A stretch of 64,000 nt of DNA, taken from Falsiruegeria mediterranea M17 (GTDB lineage Bacteria; Pseudomonadota; Alphaproteobacteria; Rhodobacterales; Rhodobacteraceae). Shown here in pieces: positions 44,305-52,514 of this stretch. Below the pieces are notes generated by a model. It saw nothing but the letters and a program-made list of their open reading frames with translations, was not told the DNA's origin and searched no databases. Within the stretch, counting starts at the first letter, position 1; each line of letters opens with the position of its first letter. A program made the position numbers and the translations under genes. The stretch lies in assembly GCF_900302455.1 (NCBI RefSeq), contig NZ_ONZG01000015.1:40293-104292 (forward strand), in the 5' to 3' direction.

Positions 44305-45015
44305 ATGAAACCCCAGGCAGTGGCGGCGGTGCTGGCCATGGGGCTCGTCCCGATCAGCGCGAACGCTCAGGCGATCAGCGGCGCAAATGTTGACGTGTCC
44401 CACTATCAGTTCACCAACAATTCCAAAGGCACGCGGCAGGCTTTGCGCGGATCTTTCGAAGTTGGTCTGAGCGATACATTTTCTACCCAGATCGACTTGG
44501 GCTACTATAATTTCGGCCAAAGCAACACATCGGGCCATTCAGCAACTTTGCACGGGATCTACCAGTTCAACTATGGCGGGGCTGTTGGCGCCTTTTGGGG
44601 CACCGAAGACGAAAACACCATCGACCGCAACTTCTATGGCCTGGAAGCGACCTATGATTTCACCGCGCTTACGGTCGAAGGGTATTTCTCACGCGGGCGT
44701 GTGCAAGGGCAGAACGCCACGCTTCTGGGGGCCAAGATCAGCAGCGACGTCGGCGCCAACCTGAACCTGAACGCGCAGTTCGACTATATGGACAACAAAA
44801 CCGGTTCGGATCTGACCCGCCTGGCCATCGGTGCCGACTATGAGCTCGGCAGCGGCGTGGCGCTCTATGGCGAGTTGGGCAACGGCAACGCCCGCGTCGC
44901 CAATTTCAGTTCCAACGACGCCTTTGTCGGCTTTGGCATGAAATTCAATCTGGGCGACCGCCCCGGCACCACATTTGGCCGCCGCGCCATTCTGGACCGC
45001 CTGCCGGGCATGTAA
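44305..45015 (+). CDS. Outer-membrane beta-barrel protein, second of a tandem pair
   Basis: The 236-residue paralogue has a signal peptide (MKPQAVAAVLAMGLVPISANA-Q). It shares with its neighbour the opening (V-D-V-x-x-Y/S-x-F-T-x-N), the strand pattern, and the end FVGFGMKFNLGDRPGTTFGRRAILDRLPGM. AAGGAG precedes the ATG at 44305; the longer frame upstream to 44221 lacks a site. It has its own terminator, so the two genes are probably expressed separately. Function unknown. Confidence 0.7.
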   Translation: MKPQAVAAVLAMGLVPISANAQAISGANVDVSHYQFTNNSKGTRQALRGSFEVGLSDTFSTQIDLGYYNFGQSNTSGHSATLHGIYQFNYGGAVGAFWGTEDENTIDRNFYGLEATYDFTALTVEGYFSRGRVQGQNATLLGAKISSDVGANLNLNAQFDYMDNKTGSDLTRLAIGADYELGSGVALYGELGNGNARVANFSSNDAFVGFGMKFNLGDRPGTTFGRRAILDRLPGM

Positions 45016-45039
45016 GCTCACTTCATCATCGATCTAGAT

Positions 45040-45077
45040 CTGTCCGTCGCAGGGTCCTTGCGACGGACAGTTTGTGT
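45040..45077 (+). terminator. Rho-independent terminator after the second barrel gene
   Basis: CTGTCCGTCGCA (45040-45051) pairs perfectly with TGCGACGGACAG (45059-45070) around a seven-base loop, followed by TTTGTGTT. It is 24 bases after the stop. Confidence 0.85.
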
Positions 45078-45092
45078 TCAGGTTGCCCGCAC

Positions 45093-45505
45093 CTAAGTGC
45101 AAGATCCATTGCCTTGTGCAACAAGGTAAGGATCACATCCTTGCTCAAGAACGTTCTTGGCCCGCGTCAACTCGGCAATCTGTGCTTCATACCAGGTCTT
45201 TGCCGCCAGTTTCTCTTCGTCCGTCTTGGTCGGATCTTTGGCAAACTCTCCCATCCAGAAAGTCATAATTCTAATCTTCCCCGTCAGCTCTTCGATCTGA
45301 TCCGCCACTTTTTGCGCATCCGTCTTCAGCCCCAGATCGTCGATCAAGGCATCGGTTAGCGTTTAGCTGACATTGTTGTTGTCTATGAAATCCGTCAAAA
45401 AAGCCGCCAATTGACTCGCTTCGCGGGTGAGGACAGCCTTGCCACGCACATTCAATGCCTAAATGGCAATAGGACCCGAGTTGTCCAATTCCTTGTTCTC
45501 AAAAG
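45093..45505 (-). pseudogene. C-terminal part of a decayed gene cut by the IS element
   Basis: A single minus-strand frame from the IS edge (45505) to 45093 reads FENKELDNSGPIAI-stop-ALNVRGKAVLTREASQLAAFLTDF-stop-TLTDALIDDLGLKTDAQKVADQIEELTGKIRIM... ending in CDPYLVAQGNGSCT. Two in-frame stops (TAG near 45450 and TAA at 45363-45365) interrupt continuous, protein-like sequence. The remaining 84-residue open part is helical with two C-terminal cysteines. A possible N-terminal part with a hydrophobic segment lies beyond the IS near 46810-47028. The protein is not recognised. Confidence 0.5.
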
Positions 45506-45561
45506 TGAGCCTCCCCAACTGAACTGGTCCCCCGCTATGTTTATGAAACGAAGGACCGAGA

Positions 45562-45878
45562 ATGGCAAACAAGCGACCGAAGCCCGAGGAGATTGTCTCG
45601 AAGTTACGGCAGGTTGAAGTATTGATGGGGCAAGGCATGCCTCGTCTGGATGCGATCAGACAGATTGGCGTTGTTGAACAGACCTGTTACCGCTGGCGCA
45701 AGCACGGAGCCTTGTTGCGCCATTGGTCCGAGCGACAATGGCGACGGGTGGAATGGGCGTGGATCAGTTGAAGGAATAGAAGCGACTACAGAAGGAGAAC
45801 GATCGGCTGAGACGAGCTGTATCGGACCTGACGCTCGACAAGTTGACCCTCACGGAAGCAGCAAAGGGAAACTTCTGA
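45562..45878 (+). pseudogene. IS3-family OrfA, broken
   Basis: The start MANKRPKPEEIVSKLRQVEVLMGQGMPRL...GVVEQTCYRWRKHG is the usual OrfA helix-turn-helix. The frame is then lost by an insertion of about 25-30 bases. GMGVDQLKE resumes in another frame, hits TAG at 45777-45779, and continues KRLQKENDRLRRAVSDLTLDKL to the stop near 45878. The leucine-rich end is the usual OrfA dimerisation helix. Confidence 0.8.
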
Positions 45879-46726
45879 GCCCCGCTCGTCGTCGTGCTTG
45901 CATCGACTTCGTCCGCAGCCAGGTCAAAGTGTCTGAGCGCCGGGACTGCTGTGTGCTGGGGCAACGTCGCTCGACACAGAGACATGTCCCGAGAGGCTGC
46001 GCCGATGAAGGTCGGTGAGTTGCCGACATGATTGAACTGGCTAGGCAGTATGGCCGCTACGGCTATCGTCGGATTGCGGCTTTACTCAGAGATGCAGGCT
46101 GGTCGATCAGTGACGGGCGTGTCGAACGGCCATGGCGGCGAGAGGGGCTGAAGGTTCCAGCTAAGCAACCAAAGAAGGGGCGGCTCTGGCTGAACGACGG
46201 ATCATGCGTGCGGCTGCGGCCTGAGTATCAGAACCATGTCTGGTCCTATGACTTCGTTCATTGTCGGACAGATGATGGGAAGGCGTTCCGGACGCTGAAC
46301 ATCATTGATGAGCATAGCTGGGAGTGCTTGGCGAGCAAGGTGAAGCGAAAGCTGAACTCTGTAGACGTGATTGATGCTCTGACGGATCTGTTCATCATGC
46401 GCGGGGCGCCTGCCTTCATCCGCTCAGACAACGGTCCTGAGTTCCTGGCTCAAGGCGTCCGGGACTGGATTGCGGCCGTGGGTGCCAAGGTCGCCTATAT
46501 TGAGCCTGGCTCACCTTGGGAGAACGGATACTGCGAAAGCTTCAATGGCCGGTTTCGGGACGAACTGCTCAACGGGGAGATCTTCTATACCCTGCGTGAA
46601 GCCCAGATCCTGGTCGAAGAATGGAGGAAGCACTACAACACCAAACGGCCACATAGTGCATTGGGCTATCGCCCACCGGCACCAGAGGCCATCATCCTGA
46701 TGGAAAGCAGGCCAATCATGCACTAA
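45875..46726 (+). pseudogene. IS3-family OrfB transposase with an in-frame stop
   Basis: The DDE integrase-type transposase has all three catalytic residues: [16 protein letters not shown], and the glutamate in [16 protein letters not shown], followed by [20 protein letters not shown] at 46016-46018 separates the N-terminal helical part (SPARRRACIDFVRSQVKVSERR...) from [25 protein letters not shown]. From 46028 the frame is open for 232 residues. It cannot give a full-length product without readthrough. Confidence 0.8.
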
Positions 46727-46760
46727 CAATCAACTTGGACCAGTCAGATGAAGCTGCTCA

Positions 46761-47117
46761 CGGATCCCTTGACTGGACCGGATTCCAATGCGCGCTCCGC
46801 TCAGCGAGGTCAGGCTCGTGGCCAGCCTCTGTGAAATTTTCCCTGCTGGCACAGCCCTGCAGACTTATCCAGATTGGAGCTTGCCATCTCATCTGCACGG
46901 CCCGCGACAACGACAACAAAGAGTACAACCACCGAAAAAAGGCACCCAATTTCTGACGGGGCAAGCGCAACGTTGAAGTCCCCCACTCTTGAAACAGCAT
47001 GCGCCTGACGCTCAAAACTGGCGGACACTATGAATTCGTTTCACGTTGAACGAATGACCGCAATACACTGAAGTGGATGGTCCGGAGCTTGTGCTGAAAG
47101 GTAACAAGCCGCAGCGG
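46761..47117. other. Stretch without an intact gene; possible 5' remnant of the IS-split gene
   Basis: On the minus strand 46810-47028 encodes a hydrophobic, signal-like segment (IGCLFSVVVLFVVVVAGRADEMASSNLDKSAGLCQQGKF) that then shifts frame. This could be the N-terminal half of the gene whose C-terminal part lies on the other side of the IS. The evidence is weak; nothing else is seen in these 357 bases. Confidence 0.35.
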
Positions 47118-47816
47118 TCAATCGGGCACTTCACCAAAGAGGAACTTCCTGATGCGGGCGTAGCCATAGCCGATGTGGATGCGCTGGATATAGCCGACGG
47201 CCATCACGTCCTGTTCCATCAGAGCCATTTCCAAATCGATCAGTTCAGCTAACAGGGCTTCGGCAACCTCAGACCCGGCGCTGTCGACGACCCGATGCCA
47301 GGTGCTGGCGGCCTGGTAATAGGCTTGGGTCCAGAATGAGCGAAGCACGCTGTTGCCAATCAGATCGCTGATAAGCGTGTTTAGCTGATCATTCACGATG
47401 ACATATTGGCGACTGTCGACATAATTGCTCAGTTGGCGGGCCTGCTCCTGCAGATCACGCACCCGATCCAGATGACTGTCTTCGACCGAACACGGCGCAG
47501 TGGCCCCGATCAGAGAGGCAAGGTGCAGACGCATTTCATAAACATGAGCGATCTTTTCAGGCGAAAGCTCCATGACCACATTGCCGACACCGTTGATTGT
47601 GTCCACCAGGCCCAAGTGGTTGATCCGGCTGATCGCGTCACGCACGGGCGTGCGGCTGACACCGAATTCCTGGGCAAGTTCGGCTTCTTTCAGTCGATCA
47701 CCCGGGGTATATTCCAGAAAGCAGATCCGCTTAAGGATGAGGTCCTGGATCTCTTCCACCCCCGGCTTTCGCTCCCCCCAACTGGGAGGGGTCAGTTGTA
47801 TCTTGGCTGCGGTCAC
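47118..47816 (-). CDS. GntR-family (FCD) transcriptional regulator
   Basis: The 232-residue protein has an N-terminal GntR helix-turn-helix (VEEIQDLILKRICFLEYTPGDRLKEAELAQEFGVSRTPVRDAISRINHLGLVDTINGVGNVV) and an all-helical FCD effector domain with histidines for metal binding (HLASLIGATAP, WHRVVD, HIGYGYARIRKF). It is divergent from a TRAP dctPQ pair, and a TGTATACA palindrome lies in between, so it likely controls that transporter. Confidence 0.88.
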   Translation of the reverse strand: MTAAKIQLTPPSWGERKPGVEEIQDLILKRICFLEYTPGDRLKEAELAQEFGVSRTPVRDAISRINHLGLVDTINGVGNVVMELSPEKIAHVYEMRLHLASLIGATAPCSVEDSHLDRVRDLQEQARQLSNYVDSRQYVIVNDQLNTLISDLIGNSVLRSFWTQAYYQAASTWHRVVDSAGSEVAEALLAELIDLEMALMEQDVMAVGYIQRIHIGYGYARIRKFLFGEVPD

Positions 47817-47888
47817 GCGTGCTCCCTTTCGGCCAGGCGCGGTTTTGTCTGTAATATCAACTCGTCGTCCTTCGGGCGACGATCAATT

Positions 47889-48051
47889 TCACAGTTCGCG
47901 CGGAAGGGTGTCGACAGTGATGCTGTCTTCGATCCAGGCGCGGGTGAAATGAATGCCAACGTCTTCCGGATGCAAAGTAAACATGTCGTCCTCAATCGTT
48001 TGCTCTGTCGCCAAAAGGACGAATCCGATTTTGCCCGCTCGTGTCTGCCAT
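47889..48051 (-). pseudogene. N-terminal fragment of an Asp/Glu racemase/arylmalonate decarboxylase-family gene
   Basis: On the minus strand, ATG at 48051 gives MADTSGQ. After a one-base shift the frame reads KIGFVLLATEQTIEDDMFTLHPEDVGIHFTRAWIEDSITVDTLPREL and stops at 47889. The I-G-F-V-L-L-A-T-E-Q-T-I-E-D-D-M and VGIHFTR segments look like the N-terminus of the Asp/Glu racemase-arylmalonate decarboxylase-maleate isomerase group. The remainder of a roughly 240-residue protein is missing. It lies just upstream of the GntR gene on the same strand, hinting at the lost function of this locus. Confidence 0.45.
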
Positions 48052-48082
48052 CATCGAACATGCGAGGTCCCCCTCACATAGC

Positions 48083-48090
48083 TGTATACA
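48083..48090. promoter_or_regulatory. TGTATACA palindrome, probable GntR (FCD) operator
   Basis: The perfect palindrome TGTATACA lies in the divergent GntR/TRAP region, about 133 bases before the dctP start. The core GTATAC is also present upstream of the two other GntR genes of the window, at 53.2 and 61.35 kb. Confidence 0.5.
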
Positions 48091-48222
48091 CGAATCGAAA
48101 TTTTTCACATAAATTTTTGCATTGATCAATTTATGGCACATTGCTGTATGCAGCTTTCAGAGTTTGTGCCAATTTCCCGCTCATCCCGAAACGGACGAAT
48201 CACCAAGTCGGAGGATGAAAAG

Positions 48223-49224
48223 GTGACAACTTCGAAACAGATCAAGGCAGGCTTCGCCGCTGTGGGCCTGCTGGCTGCGGGCACAGGCACGGCCACTGCC
48301 AAAGAGATCATTCTGGACCACGTCATGGGCACCCGGCACATCTTCCACGCGGTGTCCGAACAGTTCTCGGCTCGCCTCAAGGAGTTGTCAGGCGGAGAAA
48401 TGACCGTTGCCTACCATCCCGGTGGCGACTTGGGCGATTGGGCGTCGATCGTCGAGCGGGTCTCGCAAGGCGCTGTGCAGATGACTATGAGCTGGAACCA
48501 CTCGGAACTGGACCCGCGCTTTGACGTGTCGGTACTGGGCTATGTGGCCAGCGACTTGGAAACCGGGCGCAAGGTCTATGGCCCCGGCTCGGTCATGAAC
48601 GAGGTCTATGACGGCATCATGGGCGATCTTGGCATAGCGCTCTTGGGCACGATTCCGACCGAATTCACCGGTTTCGTCATGCGCAAGGGTGTCGACGTGC
48701 CGACCAGCTGCCATAAGGATGCGCAAGGCTTCAAGACGCGCGTGCTGGGCATGCCGATGGCGATCGAACGTTACAAGGCGACGGGCTTCGCACCCGTGCC
48801 CATGGCTTTCTCCGAGGTGCACACAGCGCTGCAAACCGGCGCCATTGACGGCCGCGCCTATTCGCCGCCCTCCGAAGTGCCGCTCTTCAAGGACGCGGTC
48901 AGCCCCTATGTCTTTACTCGTGAGAACTTCGAACACACCTTCTGGACCGCCAACAAGCGCTGGTTCGATGGTCTGAGCGAAGAACAGCAGAGCTGGATCC
49001 GCACCGCCGCCGACGAGGCCGTAACCTGGGCCTGGAAAAACGCCGAGGCCGAAAGCCCCAAATGGTTCGACCAAACGCGCGAGGCCGGGATCGAGGTGAT
49101 CGAGCTGTTCCTCGAGCAGATGGACGCCTACCGCACCCAGGTGACCGCCGTCGAATACCCCTACATCGAAGCGAGCATCGGCGCGGATGTCATGGATCAG
49201 ATCAAGGCCACAGCCGGGAACTGA
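48223..49224 (+). CDS. TRAP transporter substrate-binding protein (DctP)
   Basis: From the GTG at 48223 (GGAGG eight bases upstream) the 333-residue protein has a signal peptide (VTTSKQIKAGFAAVGLLAAGTGTATA-K) and a DctP domain (IILDHVMGTRHIFHAVSEQFSARLKELSGGEMTVAYHPGGDLGDW, MTMSWNHSELDPRF, EVHTALQTGAIDGRAYSPPSEV). It would deliver a solute, probably carboxylate, to the DctQ encoded next. Because the large permease is truncated, the transporter is likely non-functional unless another DctM substitutes. Confidence 0.85.
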   Translation: MTTSKQIKAGFAAVGLLAAGTGTATAKEIILDHVMGTRHIFHAVSEQFSARLKELSGGEMTVAYHPGGDLGDWASIVERVSQGAVQMTMSWNHSELDPRFDVSVLGYVASDLETGRKVYGPGSVMNEVYDGIMGDLGIALLGTIPTEFTGFVMRKGVDVPTSCHKDAQGFKTRVLGMPMAIERYKATGFAPVPMAFSEVHTALQTGAIDGRAYSPPSEVPLFKDAVSPYVFTRENFEHTFWTANKRWFDGLSEEQQSWIRTAADEAVTWAWKNAEAESPKWFDQTREAGIEVIELFLEQMDAYRTQVTAVEYPYIEASIGADVMDQIKATAGN

Positions 49225-49291
49225 TCCCTCGCTGCGCCCGTTTCTCCCGCGGGTGCGGACCACCCTCATGCACAGATCTGGGAGGAGGCGC

Positions 49292-49933
49292 ATGACCAAG
49301 GAACTTCTGCATACGGGCGGCTTTGACGACGTGCTGCCCCACGAACCGATCATCCCGGCCGCTCATGATCCCGCCAAACCGGTCTGTCGCGGACTTGGTG
49401 GTTTCTATGCCGTCGAACGCCGCCTGGCCTGGCTGATGAGCGTGATCTTGTTCACGGCGATCCTGTATCTGGGCCTTCTGATGGCCGCGCAGGTCTTCAT
49501 GCGCTACGTCATCGCCTCGCCTTTCCTGGGGATCGAGGAACTGGCGCCGATACTCGCCCTTTGGATCTATTTCATCGGCATGGCTTATTGCACCCGCAAA
49601 CGCGGCCATATCCAAGGCAGCGTGCTGACACTGGTCACACAGAACCCGAGGACGGTGCTGTCCGTGCACCTGTTCGGCACGCTGGTCAGCCTGGTGACCG
49701 TCGCGGTCTTTGCCTGGTTCGCTTGGGATTTTGCCGCCTACAATCTGTCCCTGAACCGCAAGAGCACATACCTGCGCCTGCCGAAATACATCTTGGATTT
49801 CAGCATAGTGTCGGGCTTTGCCCTAGTGATCCTCTACCTAGCGCTGCAGACCTTCCTGGAAGCCCGCGCGCTGATCACTGACCAGATCACCGGCCAATTC
49901 ACCGGCCAATTCACCGGCAAGGGAGGCAACTGA
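49292..49933 (+). CDS. TRAP transporter small permease (DctQ), with C-terminal tandem repeat
   Basis: From ATG 49292 (GGGAGGAGG upstream) the 213-residue protein has a long cytoplasmic N-terminus and four membrane helices with the DctQ core FMRYVIASPFLGIEELAPILALWIYFIGMAYCTRKRGHIQGSVL. Its C-terminus carries a small repeat, ITGQFTGQFTGKGGN, from a tandem duplication of CCGGCCAATTCA at about 49889-49917. Three bases separate it from the truncated dctM. Confidence 0.85.
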   Translation: MTKELLHTGGFDDVLPHEPIIPAAHDPAKPVCRGLGGFYAVERRLAWLMSVILFTAILYLGLLMAAQVFMRYVIASPFLGIEELAPILALWIYFIGMAYCTRKRGHIQGSVLTLVTQNPRTVLSVHLFGTLVSLVTVAVFAWFAWDFAAYNLSLNRKSTYLRLPKYILDFSIVSGFALVILYLALQTFLEARALITDQITGQFTGQFTGKGGN

Positions 49934-49936
49934 GCC

Positions 49937-50197
49937 ATGACCTTCTTCCTGCTGGCCTTCCTGGCCATTGTCCTTTTGTTGCTGATCGAAGTGCCCGTCG
50001 GATTCGCCTTCGGCGCAGGCGCCCTGGTCTACGGGCTGATGGTCGGGCTGATCATCTCTCGTTCTCTACCGCTGTCGATCTATGTTGGCCCGACAACGAA
50101 GCTCTTGCTGCTTTGCCACCTGCCGATGGTGCTGATCGTAACTTTCGTGTCCCCGTGGCGCTGTATCATCCCGGGCTTCTCGACCGAGTGTCGTTAG
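49937..50197 (+). pseudogene. Truncated TRAP large permease (DctM fragment)
   Basis: The frame starts as a normal DctM (MTFFLLAFLAIVLLLLIEVPVGFAFGAGALVYGLMVG) but leaves the family after about 37 residues and ends at 86, against about 430 for DctM. The rest of the gene is absent; the next gene is a peptidase-like protein 40 bases on. A deletion or recombination junction near 50050 is the simplest explanation. The upstream dctP and dctQ are therefore orphaned. Confidence 0.8.
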
Positions 50198-50237
50198 CCG
50201 CTACACTGAAACCCAAATTCAAAAAGGATCCCAGAAC

Positions 50238-51395
50238 ATGCTGCAAGAAGCACAGAAACGGACAGCAATTCTTCAGGAGCGAATGCGTGAACAGGGCATT
50301 CGGAAAGCCGTGTTTACCGATGAAAGCTCAATGGCTTACCTCGCTGGGTTCTGGGGCTATCTCGGAATAGAATTCGGCCGCCCAACAATGTTGGTGGTCG
50401 ATGCCGATAACGCCCCTGTGGTTGTTACACCCTTGATGGAAAGCGAAATGGTTGCAGAGATGACCTGGGTTGACGACGTGCGCACCTGGGAAGATGCGGG
50501 CCAACGTACCTGGGGCCGCGCGCTGGCGGGCGCTCTCGGCGAAAACCCGTCCGAGATTTGGATCGAACGGACCACCGTTCCGGCGATTGTGCGCAACCAT
50601 CTGGATGAAACCTATCCCGGCGTCCCGCTCAAGGATATTGCCCCGGTGCTGGGCGACATGCGGATGATCAAAACCCCGTTCGAGATCGAGGTGATGAAGC
50701 AAGCCGGTCAGATCGCCGGGGCCATGATGGCCGCCGCGCACGACAGTCTGCGCGAGGGCGCGCAGGAATACGAAAGCGCGCTTTCGGTGATCGAGGCAGG
50801 ATCACGCAAAGCCGCAGGCTTCCTGACCGCCACCGGCTGGGAGCGTTTCGTCTCGCCGATGATCCATAACTTGCAGATCGTGCAAAGTGGCAAGGATGCC
50901 TCGATGGTGCATCGCCGCGCCAGTGTGAAGGCTTACGAGAAATTCGACCCGGTTTACTTCTGTTTCTGCAATATGGCGCAGTTCAAGCAATACAAGCTGG
51001 GTTTTGACCGCATGTTCCACATTGGCGACGTGCGTGACGAAGATCGGCGGGTGCAAGAGGCTGCGATCGCCGCACAGCAGGCCGCAATCCACGCGATCCG
51101 TCCCGGTGTTCTGGCCGAGGATATCGCCGCCGCCGCAAATGAAGTCTATCAAGAGCGCGGGTACGAAACCGGATATCGCACCGGTCGTTCCATCGGGGTG
51201 GCCTATCTGGAAGCACCCGAGCTGAAAGCAGGGGATAAGACCGTGTTGCAGCCCGGCATGACCTTCGCGGTCGATGGTGGGATCTCGGTGGACGGGGTGA
51301 CGGCCGGCCGGATTGGCGATTCCGTTGTCGTCACCGACACGGGCTTTGACTATATCACCAGCTACCCCCGTGAAATCCTGTTGAGCAAGGGCTAA
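50238..51395 (+). CDS. M24-family, creatinase-like hydrolase
   Basis: The 385-residue protein has the two-domain creatinase/prolidase layout, with an N-terminal domain (about 1-130) and a pita-bread catalytic domain. The usual metal ligands of M24 aminopeptidases are not in place: the D-x-G/D region is VYFCFCNMAQFKQYKLG and the later histidine region is GYRTGRSIGVAYLE. It is thus closer to metal-free creatinase or ectoine-hydrolase-like members than to Xaa-Pro peptidases. AAGGA precedes the ATG. A nitrilase-family gene follows by three bases, so the pair probably handles one amide or guanidine-like compound. Confidence 0.75.
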   Translation: MLQEAQKRTAILQERMREQGIRKAVFTDESSMAYLAGFWGYLGIEFGRPTMLVVDADNAPVVVTPLMESEMVAEMTWVDDVRTWEDAGQRTWGRALAGALGENPSEIWIERTTVPAIVRNHLDETYPGVPLKDIAPVLGDMRMIKTPFEIEVMKQAGQIAGAMMAAAHDSLREGAQEYESALSVIEAGSRKAAGFLTATGWERFVSPMIHNLQIVQSGKDASMVHRRASVKAYEKFDPVYFCFCNMAQFKQYKLGFDRMFHIGDVRDEDRRVQEAAIAAQQAAIHAIRPGVLAEDIAAAANEVYQERGYETGYRTGRSIGVAYLEAPELKAGDKTVLQPGMTFAVDGGISVDGVTAGRIGDSVVVTDTGFDYITSYPREILLSKG

Positions 51396-51398
51396 GCC

Positions 51399-52256
51399 AT
51401 GGTGGACAGTCTGAACATCGCAGTTGCACAAAGCCCTGCGGACCTTTTCGGTCCGCAGGCGCGTCTTGCTTGGTTGGCTGAGTGCCTGGCCCGTCTTGAT
51501 GGGCAGGAGGTAGATCTTCTGCTGCTGCCCGAGCTGTTCCTGACCGGTTACAACATCGGGGAAAAAGTGACGGAATGGGCAGAACCCGTTGCCGGATCTT
51601 TGGCGCGGACGATTGCCGCACTCGCCTGTCGACACAACATTGCAATCCACTATGGCTTCGCCGAGCGCGAAGGAGAACGGATCTACAATGCCGCCGCCTG
51701 TATCGCTCGCAATGGAACTCTTTTGGCCTGTCACCGAAAGCTGCTGCTGCCGCCGAGATTTGAAGGGGATCACTTCAGCCCGGGAGAAAGCTATACCCAA
51801 TTCGAGATTGACGGCATCAAGGCGGCAACGTTGATCTGCTATGATGCCGAGTTTCCCGAAACCTTTCGTGCCGTTGCGAGTGCCGGAGCAGAGCTGGTAC
51901 TGGTGCCGACCGCCCTGGGTGCGCAATGGGGGGTGGTTGCCAATACGGTCATTCCAGCCCGGGCCTTTGAGAACGGCATATATGTCTGCTACGCAAATTC
52001 CTGCGGCACGGAAAACGACATGAGCTTTTTTGGCGGCAGCTGTGTGATTGCGCCAAACGGTGCGGAATTGGCCCGGGCCGGGGCCGGAGAAGAAATATTG
52101 CAGGCCAAGATCGAAAAAGGAGCTGTGCAGGCAGCGCAATCCCGCCTGCCCTATCTGATCGACAGGCAGAACCTTCGTGGCCTTTGCCGGGAGTTCGATC
52201 AAGCTCAAGCTCTATCTCTCCGAAACATGGCGACGGGTGCCCCTGAGCAGAGATAA
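51399..52256 (+). CDS. Carbon-nitrogen hydrolase (nitrilase superfamily)
   Basis: The 285-residue protein has the Glu-Lys-Cys triad of the nitrilase superfamily: E45 in LLLPELFLTGYNIG, K114 in CHRKLLLPP, and C147 in ATLICYDAEFPE. It is predicted to be a cytoplasmic amidase, carbamoylase or omega-amidase. The three-base gap to the creatinase-like gene implies co-transcription. A 12-base palindrome, GATAACGTTATC, overlaps its stop codon at 52252-52263; its role is unknown. Confidence 0.85.
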   Translation: MVDSLNIAVAQSPADLFGPQARLAWLAECLARLDGQEVDLLLLPELFLTGYNIGEKVTEWAEPVAGSLARTIAALACRHNIAIHYGFAEREGERIYNAAACIARNGTLLACHRKLLLPPRFEGDHFSPGESYTQFEIDGIKAATLICYDAEFPETFRAVASAGAELVLVPTALGAQWGVVANTVIPARAFENGIYVCYANSCGTENDMSFFGGSCVIAPNGAELARAGAGEEILQAKIEKGAVQAAQSRLPYLIDRQNLRGLCREFDQAQALSLRNMATGAPEQR

Positions 52257-52514
52257 CGTTATCAGTTGGCAGTCTGTGCACTCGGTTTCGGCGGAACAAG
52301 AAAGGTTTGGTGACTTTGATGTCAGCCGAATTCAGGCGTTCTTCAGCCCCACAAAGTTGCCGCTGACAGCAGACCACAGCCCTGTCGGCTTGGGCGGCAA
52401 ACAGGACGACCATGCGATTGGTTTTGACGTGCAAATGGGGCGCCGTAGCATTCGTCCCTCGCACCTAAAGCGGTCAAGTTCGGAGGCCGGTTTTCGGATA
52501 GATTGACCTTGTGC

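Larger units (their letters stand above)
45506..46760 (+). mobile_element. IS3-family insertion sequence, degenerate
   Basis: The ends share TGAGC and then an imperfect inverted repeat: left TGAGC...AACTGAACTGGTCC, right (reverse complement) TGAGC...TCTGACTGGTCC. This gives an element of about 1255 bp. It encodes IS3-type OrfA and OrfB, with OrfB one base back from the distal OrfA frame, as expected for programmed frameshifting. OrfA has an insertion/frameshift and an amber codon, and OrfB has an in-frame TGA, so the copy is inactive. No clear target duplication flanks it. A related copy begins at 63874. Confidence 0.75.

Noticed and set aside
45498..46768. Target-site duplication around the first IS
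   Set aside because: The bases next to the two ends (CAAAAG and CGGATC) do not match, so no duplication can be claimed.
52252..52263. GATAACGTTATC palindrome as an operator
   Set aside because: It overlaps the nitrilase stop codon and is far from any promoter in the right orientation; no function can be supported.
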